From Volvox africanus (Eukaryota > Chlorophyta > Chlorophyceae > Chlamydomonadales > Volvocaceae): a stretch of 64,000 nt of DNA. Made by a program: the position numbers and the translations under genes. A model generated the notes under the pieces. The model worked only from the letters and a program-made list of their open reading frames with translations, did not search any database and was not told the DNA's origin. Positions 55,234 to 64,000 of the stretch are shown here, one piece after another. Location of the stretch: NCBI GenBank assembly GCA_030268105.1, contig BSDZ01000011.1, forward strand, positions 1,550,001 through 1,614,000, read 5' to 3'. How positions within the stretch are numbered: position 1 is the stretch's first letter; every line of letters begins with the position of its first letter.

Positions 55234-58200
55234 ATGAACCGCCTGCTTAACGTTTTCCAGAATGCGGCCATAGCACACGCGATTAATCACGGGATTCAAA
55301 GTTCGCTTAGGTGTTCAACTTACTTGTCGTCGTTTGACTTTGTGGCCGCATTCATCCCTGGCAGCTGGTTCAGCACCGCAGCTGCCACTCCAGGCGACGA
55401 CCTCCAGCCCGGGACCACATCTGGAGCCGCACCATCTGATGCCAATCCCTCGTCCTTAGGGCCGACGCAACATCCAGCGCCCTCTGGAAACCCGTCGGCG
55501 ACTTCTGGTTCCTCCCCATCACCAGCGTCCCCCGCGTCAAGTCTCGCAGGCGCCCAGCTGCATCCCCAGGGGCATGATGAATTACTCCCCGTTGTTCCTG
55601 TCTTTGAGGACGAAGCCCTCGCTGCTCAGTTGCAGCAACCACAGCCCGTGCAGCTTCTGCAAGTGGTCCCCAGCCCGGAAGGCGCTCCGCGGGACAAGCT
55701 GCTCGTTCGGGACTTCATTCAAAACTCCCTCTACCACCCAGTACGTATGCACGGGGCCTCAGACCCTTCTCTGATTCGGACCTGCAGCGCACACTCACCA
55801 TCTCCGGTTGCGTGCTGTGCCACTACTGTACCCACAACACCTGCGGTGACGTAATCTGTGGGACGTGCTTGTGTTGGGGCGCAGCCCTCGCATCTGCATC
55901 TGCATCTGCATCTGCACACGATGGGTTTGGCTTCGTCCATTACGCCGTTTCACCTCTGTCATTTGGCCATTGATCCCAGCTGAAGTCTAGCCTTATGGCT
56001 CTGCCGTTGACTTGATTCGGGTGCCATATGCGGCCTTTTAAATGTATGTTAATGTACCCCTAAATGCGCCGTCTTTAGCGTTTACTGCGTGCCGATAACT
56101 TAATTGCGCAGTAGTTCCATTTGCCCCTGGCCAGGTTCGTGCCGCTATTTCTTCAAAAGTAGTTTTACTTGTCACATGACACTGTCATTTCGATGGCACT
56201 GTCACTAGGTACATTCTGCCTTTCTATCATATCGCACCAGATACCTACATCGCTATGCCGGTTCATGCGTTCGCCCTGTTATGGCGGGCGGCATCGGCCC
56301 GCATCACACTCCTTGGTCCCCGCCCCCTTCCCTCCCTCTCCTCCTCCCACGCCTTCTTTCTGTCCAGACTCTTGGTTACTTCAATGCCCCCACGCCGCCA
56401 GTGGGCAGTGTGGGCGGCCCCATCAATTACTGGCGGATCTACTGTCGTGACGAGTTCAATATCCTGGTCAGCAAGAAGTACCAGGAGCTGGAGGTAGGCT
56501 GGGAAGGAGATATCGGGAGGGAGGGAGGGGCAATGGTCGGGTGGGTGGAATGGGGAAGAATATTTTTCAAATGTTATGAATGAGATGCGCTACATGGCTT
56601 TGGAAGCCACGTACTGCCGGTGATGAAAGGGGAGGCGGAGAAGGGGATGCAGGAGTGTGTGATCGTGATAGGGAATGCCGAGGACACGGACGTGGGGGAT
56701 GATGGTCACGATAGGCTATCCAACGGAGAGACGAGGCCGGAGCCAGGTGGAGGGGGGTTGGGGGTGGAAAGAGGAGTGGGTAGGAAAACCAATTTTGGTA
56801 AGGGACTTCACTTCCCGCACCTCAATCTCCCCCTCAATCCCCCCCCTCAATCCTTGCAAAGCCCTCAAAAATACACTTTCTTGGCCCCTCATACTGAGCC
56901 TTCTCTGTGTTCCCGTCCGCCAGAGGACCAGGCACTGGGGGCCCTAAGGACTTGGCGCACAGGCATGCCGGCCCGCCTCCCCCACACCGAATCCCGCTCA
57001 GCTACCCCCACCTCCACTAGCCATTAGTCCGTCTGAATGAGTTTCTTTACTCGAATTCCTTCCCTTGGAACTGCCGCAGACGTCCTTCTTAACCCCCGCG
57101 GAATTGTTCAGTCCCTGGTACGGCGCCTGCATCGCCCGACATATTGTGGAGCACCGCAGGTGGGGAAGCGGGGCAGGAGTGCGGGGGCCGATTGGAAGAT
57201 TGGAGAGTTTGGTGGAAACGACAGACCACTCGTACCATGCAGTTGTGGGGTGACGCCGTATATTTGTAAAGGTGGTGGATCGACTCATCAGGATAGAATA
57301 TGATACGGCTTCTGACAGCGCTCATGGCTGCGTAGCCAAGTCCTCGGGCCCGGGTCCCATGGGTCAGTGGGGGATTGGTTGGGGAAATGGAGAGGCAGGG
57401 GCTACGGGCTGCACGCTCACCGCGACGTCAAGGGGGTACAGTGGGGCCCTATATGGCGAATTGAACACACCGCCGTTGCCGGGTCCCGATACGCCATATC
57501 GATAAACCACACCAGAAGATACGACACTGCCACAGAACCGGCATCTGTACGGCATGTCCAATGCCCCGATCCTGCGCTGTCAGATCATTACCCATTACCG
57601 ATAATCCGAATGAGCAGCGCGCTTAGGTCTTGCGCCGTATATGTGTCGTGTTTTTGAATCACTTTATATCTATCTGTTTCGGCCGCGTGATGTCTTCGCT
57701 CGTGGTGGTGATGGCGGCGGTGGCGGCGGTGGTGATCAGGCACCACTTGGCCGCGGAGGGGCAGCCGCTGCTGATTGCGGAAGTGGGCGGAGGAAACGGG
57801 ACACTGGCGAGGGACATTCTGGTAAGCGGGGATTTCATGCGAGCGGGTGTGAGGGGCAGGGTGGGGCAGGTTGGGGTGGGGTGGTGGTGGTGAAAAGGTT
57901 TCTGGAAACGGACGAAGAGCTGCTGATACGGAAACGGAAGGGCGATATGTAATCCTTCACGTCTCGCAGTGAAGCAGTGGCCGTGGGGGCACGAAAGTGA
58001 AGAGGGGTTAGGCGGGCGGGGGGGCGGGGTCCCTCGAGTACCATGAGCGCACCTTGGTGATAGGGAGGGGGAAGGACCGGGGCAACGGGGATCTGTGATG
58101 GCGGGGGAGGCGCGAGATGAGGGTTGACGAAGTGGTGGGGCAGCTGGGGCACCCGGGGCAGCTGTATCCTCCGCACAAGGCGACGGGTCTGGTGAGTGAA

Positions 58201-61200
58201 GCCTGAGGCCGGACACTTCCCTCCCTCACCGCCAACATATCGAGCCGCCCGCACACCCGCACGGACCCCTCCCAGGACTGGCTGCGGGACAACCGACCCC
58301 AGGACTACCACCAGACGTCGTATACGTGTCTGGAGATCTCCACAAGCCTGGCGGCAAGGCAGTACGACAAAGTCGTACGCCAAGGCGGACACGGCGGACG
58401 CTTTCACCTGCGCCGCGGCAGCGGTTTGGACCCCGCTACCTGGGGCTCCGAGCGGCGCTGGGAGCACACGTTTGTGCTGATGATGGAGGTGCTGGACAAC
58501 CTTCCGCACGACAGGTACAGTACGAGTGCACCATTGTTACAGTTGTTGTAATGTCGTACGCAAAGGCAAGAGCAAACCTTTTCGCCGCCCGTAGCGTAAC
58601 TGTTTGTCGTGCCGGTTTTGTGTGTTTGGCAGGCGCCCCTTCCATTTCCCCTTCCCCCCACGCGAACACGCAACAGTGTGGGGTCGAGGTGGGAAGGGTT
58701 GACGGAGGAAGGGAGGAGGGGTTGAGGGGGGAAGGGGGGAGGAGGAGGGGCGCCCGGACCAGTGCTGGTTCCTCGTTGGCTGGATCCACCGCAACGACAC
58801 AACTTCCTAAACATTCAGTAAGACATCCCCCCCCTTGCAGAGTCTTCCGTCGCCGTGCAAGCGATCCCTGGCAACAAACTGCGGTGCGGCTGGCGCAAAC
58901 AGACGCATCTCCAGCACCAGCACCAGCATCAGCACCAGCACCCTCCTCCTCCCAGCCACCCCTCCCAGCCACCCCGCCTCCAGGCAGAGGCAGCAGCAGC
59001 AGCAGCAGCAGCAGCTCCATGGAGCGCGGCCCCTGGCAGCTGGTCGGTGAGCCCCTGAGCGACCCGCTGCTGCGGCGCACTCTGTCCGCCGTATACCGGG
59101 CCCCTACTCGCGAGCAGCAGCTGGACGACCGGTTCTACAGAGTGCTGGACTTCATCCTAGCACGAGGTGAGGTGGGAGGGAGGGAAGGCGGGGTAGTGGA
59201 GGACTCCAGGGAACCTCAAATTGCCATATCCAGGTACATTAGCTGTTTGCGTGGTTCCACGCCTCTTAACCTTCTCATTACATATATGTACTTCTGGAGA
59301 TGTAACAGACATAGTCGATGTGTCCCTTCCTCCTCCCTCGTTGCTCCAGTCACTCATTCCCGCTCTCCGATTACCCGGCCTCCCCCCCCGCCGCATGCTG
59401 ACTGACTGACGGACGCACAGACTCACAGCCCGCCAGCCGAGATGAAGTGCTGTGGCTGCCGACCGCCTGCGCGGCCTTCTTGGAGCTGCTCCATGACCTC
59501 CGCCCGAACCACTCCCTCATTGCCGCCGACTTCGACAAGCTACCCGACGTCAGGCTGCCGGGCCGCAACGCACCCCTGGTGGCGCAGAAGGTGCGGTGAG
59601 GGGAGAACCCGCGGGGAGCGGAAAAACCCGGTCTCACCGGAGGAGCCGCCCCTGGGGACCCTGATCATGGCCGACCTGTTAATCTCCACAAGATACTGGA
59701 GATCTCGCTCATGCATGCGGCCACGTGGGGGTGCGTGTTGCGATTGTAGATGCATGCGGCCACGTGCAGATGGGTGGCCGCGTCATCCACCTTTCTGTAC
59801 CGTCTGCTGTACATATACCGTCTATCCAGCATGTACAATACACAACACATACATATTTATATTCATATGTATATGTATGTTGTTTATACGTATTATTTTT
59901 TTATTTAGATTTATATTCTATGTATGTGTGTTTAGCAAACCTTTCATGGCATAAACATAAAATGAATATATAATGTGGATATATGAAATATACAAGTTTA
60001 TTATCGTCTCAATCTCCGTCCCCCCGTCCCCTCCGTTGCGGACTTAAATCGTATCGCAAGGGGAACTCAAAAACCAACCCGGGGGGTCACCCGCGGCTCC
60101 CTCATCATCACCTGTCACATACCCGTGTTCCTTCCCCTTGCTTCCCGCTCCCCCCCCTCAAGGTGGGCGGCCGCAACATCGACCACGACACTCTCCTCAT
60201 CCCCTGGGGAACCGCGGACATATTCTTTCCGACCGATTTTGATGCGTTGTGCGCGCTGTACCGATCCGCCGCCCACCACGTGTGGGGTCGCGAGGGCGTA
60301 GCCATCACTAGTGCAGTGCCGCCACCACCGGCCCCCGACACCGACACCGCCAGTAGCAGCAGCGGAGGCAGCGATGAGGGCGGCAATGTGGGTGACGTGA
60401 ATGCCGAGCACTTCCGCCAGGGCGCCGTCATCAAGCGCTACCGGGAGATGTTCAACACTGCCACCATTTGCGCCTTCAACCCGATGGTGGACGACTTCGT
60501 GAACGCCAGGTGAGAGAAGTGGCGGGAGGAAGGGAACGGACGGAAAGGAAAGACTGTGTGTTTAGGGAAGATAAAACCCGGGGACCCTAAAGTGGTGATA
60601 GGGGGAAGGGTGAGCAACGGAGCCAGACTGATGGAAAACACGGGCGCTGAGGTGGGGTGGCGACGGCGGTGGCGATGGTGGCGGGACACAGTGGTGGTGT
60701 TGGTGGGGTGGGGGTGGCGGTGGTGGGGGTTTCGCTTTGATTTCATTTCTTACGTAATGAAAGCTGTGAATAAGGAGTGGAAGGGTGTAGTAAGATGAGG
60801 AGGGGGTGCATCGGGAAGGGATGGGCGGCAGACGTCTTGTACCTGACGTATGTGGCGGTACATGATGGTTTGGTGCGAGGGAGGGAGGCAGGTGGAGACT
60901 TTGGCAATGGTCGGTTACTTCATGGGGGGGAGTGGGGTCATGTTATGGGGTCGTGGATTGGAAGGAACACAACGGGGCAGGGAAGAGGCTGACGAGGGTA
61001 CGACGGCAGGCAGGTCTTGATGCTGGGGGGTGAATGGAAGAGGAAATGAAGGGGGGGACCTGCTGGCGCAGCGTTGAACCACGCACGATTGTGTATTGCC
61101 TCTCATAGAGGCCTACCATACGGCTCGCAAGGCCCCTTAAGCCTATTTTCCCTCCCCGAACCCCCTTCCAACCCCACCCGCCACCAAAGGTTCTTCTTCG

Positions 61201-61538
61201 GTGACTCCAAGGACCGCTACCCCCCGGGTCAGGAGCGGCCGGCGCCACAGAGCTCTAAGCCCCGCATTCCGCAAGCGCCGTCTTCCCTGGTGACTGCCAT
61301 CAAGGCACACATCCCGGCAGCGCCGGCAGCAAAGGTGCGAGCTCGCCTTCAGCAGCAAGGGCAGCCGCTGCAGCACCAGCACCACCACCTGCCGCAGCAA
61401 CAGCAACAGCCAGAGCCTGTGCTGGGCGGCAGGCGGCAACGAGGGGGCCTCGACAGAAGTAGCAACAGCAGCAATACCAGCGGTACTAATACCGGTAGCG
61501 GCAGTGGAAGCAGGGGGAGAGGGGGCTCTCGGAAATGA
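55234..61538 (+). CDS. MidA/NDUFAF7-superfamily SAM-dependent methyltransferase (PF02636 type), nine exons
   Basis: Exons 55234-55740, 56368-56493, 57080-57159, 57740-57821, 58276-58514, 58841-59166, 59421-59590, 60163-60509 and 61190-61538 have GT/AG borders. Phases close to 741 codons plus stop. Landmarks: DFIQNSLYHPTLGYFN, CRDEFNIL, FLTPAELFSPWYG, the SAM motif AEVGGGNGTLARDIL, CLEIS, MMEVLDNLPHD, LIAADFDKLPD, NAPLVAQK, and PWGTADIFFPTDFDAL. This order fits the MidA family. Human NDUFAF7 dimethylates an arginine of the complex I subunit NDUFS2 in mitochondria. The N-terminus (RLLNVF ... SLRCSTY ... WFSTAAAT) is basic and Ser/Thr/Ala-rich, fitting a mitochondrial presequence. Algal low-complexity insertions (Pro/Ala/Ser after the SAM domain, a Ser/Gly/Asp loop, a Gln/His/Gly tail) lengthen it well beyond NDUFAF7. 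It may be a paralogue rather than the strict NDUFAF7 orthologue. Confidence 0.85.
55888..55916. repeat. CATCTG hexanucleotide tandem repeat in intron 1
   Basis: Four to five copies of GCATCT/CATCTG in the first intron of the MidA-like gene. Confidence 0.85.
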
Positions 61539-63097
61539 GGCTTTCGAGAGGGGTAGCCATCCGGGGATGAAGGCGGTTGTGGGGGAGGTTGCCAGGAGTG
61601 TCGTAACTTGCCGCCACCCGGGGTAACGGAGTGACCCAAGGGCCAGGGTTTCGGGCGTGCTCGTGCTGCAGGAGAGGGGCTGCCGGAGATCCTCTCCCGC
61701 CCACTTCCTCTTCGCACAGGCTATCTATCCTTCTATCGTTTACTCTCTCGGTACTGTGCATGACTTAGCTAGCTGTCCTCGCAGTTTACAGAACATGAAG
61801 GTGTTAGTGAAGGGGCTGCAGGACGTGCTAGCATGCCGGTGTCAACAACCGGCCGTTAATTGCCGAGGGCCTTATGGTGGGTGTGACTCACATGCGTGAT
61901 GTTATACACATATTCATACACATCTGTGAGGGGGTGAAATACACACACACACAAACCACCGCCATGCTGTGTAGCACGATGACACCTCCGTGGGCCCCAC
62001 GCGAGCCCCGTACGCGCTGCTTTGCGTTAGCATGTCAAGTTGGGTATCAGCCCTCACAAAGTGGTGTTCTAGCGCTCACAAAGTCCTCTGTCGATGGCGG
62101 CTCTAATGACGGGGAAAGATACAGTTCGGAAGGTGAGTGAGGCGGCCCAGGGGGGCGATATGCCTTGGCTCTGCCGGATTTTGAACCTCCCTCCAGCATT
62201 CGTAGAGGGGCCGTGCAGCGATCAGCGACATGCGGACAGGGGCTTGGCGCTAAGGGGGGCTGACACACACAGCAGGGGCGGGGTGTCGGCGTCAGTCACT
62301 CTTATCGACGCAGGCTCAAGGGATGATGTGGTTCTCGTGTGCATGATGCCGCTATGTTTACCTGGGAGAATGATGATGATAGTAAGAAAGGTTGGGACCT
62401 CAACGGTGCTTCAGCGCCTAGATAGGCAGCAACACGCTCGCCTAGCTCAATATATCTTGGACGCCTGTATGGTAGAGGCCGTTATAAGGAGGCGGGGGAG
62501 GGGGGGGAGGAGGAGGGAATGTAGGAACACAGATAAAAATGTAACGGCACCTTTGGAATCTTAAGCATCAGGAGACCGCGTGAGTGGTGGTGGCAAATCG
62601 ATGCTGAGAGTTGTGAGACGGAAATCATGCCTTCCCTTGCAGCTTACAACTGATGCGTTTCAAGCGATTGCAGATGACGGCCTGGGGGAATTCGATGCAT
62701 TGTTAGTACAAACAACATAAAGTAACATAAGTCATATTCCTAAAGCATATGTTTTCGTTTCTAATTAAGTTAGAAAGAGAGAAACAGAATCTTACAACGG
62801 AATGTTACCCTATCTTACCGGAAGGTGGTTAATCTTGTTGCAGCGTCCTAGCCTCCTAGCCTCGTCGAGGCAGGAAGTTAGGCCAGAGCTGTGGACATTC
62901 TAGAAGCAATACACCATGGGAATAGTCCATTTTCTCTGGCGCTTAGGGTTTCGTCCAAACGCGCTGCCCTGCACGACACAACATCCTCGAGACGCACACC
63001 TAAAGTGCTGGGCAGGCATCGGCTGGAAGCCCCGGATTTCATGACATGCTCACATCAAGACACAAAACAGCGAATATATACGTAGATTCAGTGCACC
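61539..63097. other. Intergenic region, nothing recognised
   Basis: Contains the 3' UTR of the MidA-like gene and the promoter of the next gene. It has a short CA tract (61940-61960). No frame shows a domain. Confidence 0.4.
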
Positions 63098-64000
63098 GTG
63101 CCTAAGACTTTCAGAGCTTTCCAACGTCTTCCAGCGATGCAGCAACGACTTGTACCCTCCCGTACCGGCGGTAGCGCATTATTACGTTTTTGGGCTTATG
63201 CCTTGTTGGGCGTCAGTGCGGCACTTGGAACCGCCCAAGCCTCTGGTCTAAGAGTTACAATATTTAATGATATCCCGGCCCACTTTGAGGTGCGCTAAGC
63301 AGCAGGGCCGGGTGAAGCTCTGCCACGGCGGAAGCCAGTCGCTGGCATCGATAGCTGCCCCGGATTGCCAAACGATGGACTCGTTTGAATTCTTAACCCT
63401 TTGGGACTTCGGTTGTCAGGTGCTGGCCGGTGCGGTTGACACCGTGCGGACCTACCTTCGAACGGTCCCGGAAATCATCTGGATGACCCCGTCGCAAAAC
63501 GGTTGCAGCGGCAGTGGCAGCAGTCCCATCCGCAGCTCGGGTATCACGGACATGCAGACGACAACGGGACACCAGCGATCACCCCCTTTCGGCTTGCTAC
63601 CGTGGCTGGGGGACGCACCCGACAATCCCAGCTGGTGAGCTTTCTACAGGGCCTCATCACATTTTGCAACGCCTCCTTAGTTGCCTACGTACATACACCA
63701 TCCCTCTCTGCGCCGTGGTTAGGCCCGGTTAATGGCCCCTGGCGCTCGTACGTGCCGCCGCCCACAGTGTAGCACCCCTGGGCCATACACCATGGGCCAT
63801 ACACCATGGGCCATACACCATGGGCCATCAGCTCTCTTTTCGGTTACAGCTATGACTATAGCAGGGGACCGGCGCCCTGGCATTAGATATAATATGCAGG
63901 AAGAGGAGCCCGCCCCACGGCCCTGCTTTCCGATAATGACTCCCCTGATGAACCAACGCAGGCATTCCTTCCACCTCTGCGCATCCCCGAATGCGCCACC
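63098..64000 (+). CDS. 5' part of an unrecognised gene with an N-terminal signal or anchor segment
   Basis: Exon 1, 63098-63289, encodes MPKTFRAFQRLP, a basic stretch and a hydrophobic segment (LLRFWAYALLGVSAALGTA, residues about 27-47), then LRVTIFNDIPAHFE. A donor GTGCGC follows GAG in phase 0. Exon 2 begins at 63420 after GGTTGTCAG and continues in frame as VLAGAVDTVRTYLRTVPEIIWM. After about 63500 two frames look coding and the exon end is unclear; a GTGAGC donor occurs after 63634. Features suggest a secreted or type II membrane protein. The family was not recognised and the gene runs off the window. Confidence 0.5.
63778..63829. repeat. 14-bp tandem repeat
   Basis: About three and a half head-to-tail copies of GGGCCATACACCAT. 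Confidence 0.9.

Noticed and set aside
57659..58216. Pro-rich minus-strand frames over the MidA-like gene
   Set aside because: Antisense shadows of GC-rich introns and exons with no domain. The plus-strand spliced frame explains the region.
63778..63829. CRISPR-like short repeats
   Set aside because: Perfect head-to-tail 14-bp units with no spacers in a eukaryotic genome; a simple minisatellite.

Overview
The window is nuclear DNA from a eukaryote, most likely a volvocine or related chlorophyte green alga. Three things point there: host genes built from many short GT-AG exons in GC-rich DNA with long CA/TG-rich introns; chromodomain Gypsy and Osser-like Copia retrotransposons; and a tyrosine-recombinase fragment of the kind found in DIRS-like algal elements. 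This is inference; no marker gene fixes the species.

Layout. 0-1.3 kb: the 3' part of a minus-strand gene for an unrecognised Cys-containing protein. 1.3-6.2 kb: mostly non-coding, with a 0.45 kb foldback repeat, a tyrosine-recombinase fragment and a solo-LTR-like sequence. 6.2-40 kb: a nested retrotransposon cluster. It holds a minus-strand Copia (Copia-1) with an abnormal inverted 5' end; a broken plus-strand Copia (Copia-2) split by a complete minus-strand chromodomain Gypsy (Gypsy-1a, with 5-bp target duplications); a truncated second Gypsy family (Gypsy-2); a plus-strand near-complete Gypsy-1b with a tandem LTR/3'-end duplication; an inverted, deleted Gypsy-1c; a Copia 3' fragment (Copia-3); a decayed Gypsy-1 relative (Gypsy-3); and a small Copia-1-family fragment.

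41-61.5 kb: three reconstructed host genes. A five-exon glutathione S-transferase (plus) comes first. Then an eleven-exon homologue of the complex I assembly factor NDUFAF5 (minus) and a nine-exon MidA/NDUFAF7-superfamily (PF02636) methyltransferase (plus) lie head to head, 627 bp apart. All exon phases in these three models close without a frameshift, and conserved motifs run across the junctions. The animal counterparts NDUFAF5 and NDUFAF7 both modify arginines on complex I core subunits, so this looks like a divergently transcribed pair for mitochondrial complex I biogenesis. 63.1 kb to the end: the first exons of another plus-strand gene with an N-terminal hydrophobic segment.

Main points for a second look: the divergent methyltransferase pair; a UAG-GGG stop between in-frame gag and pol kept in four Gypsy copies, with no AUG for about 90 codons after it; a Gypsy-1 LTR made of a string of hairpins, two of which show compensatory base changes between copies; LTR ends fused directly to internal sequence; and the large inverted Gypsy repeats.
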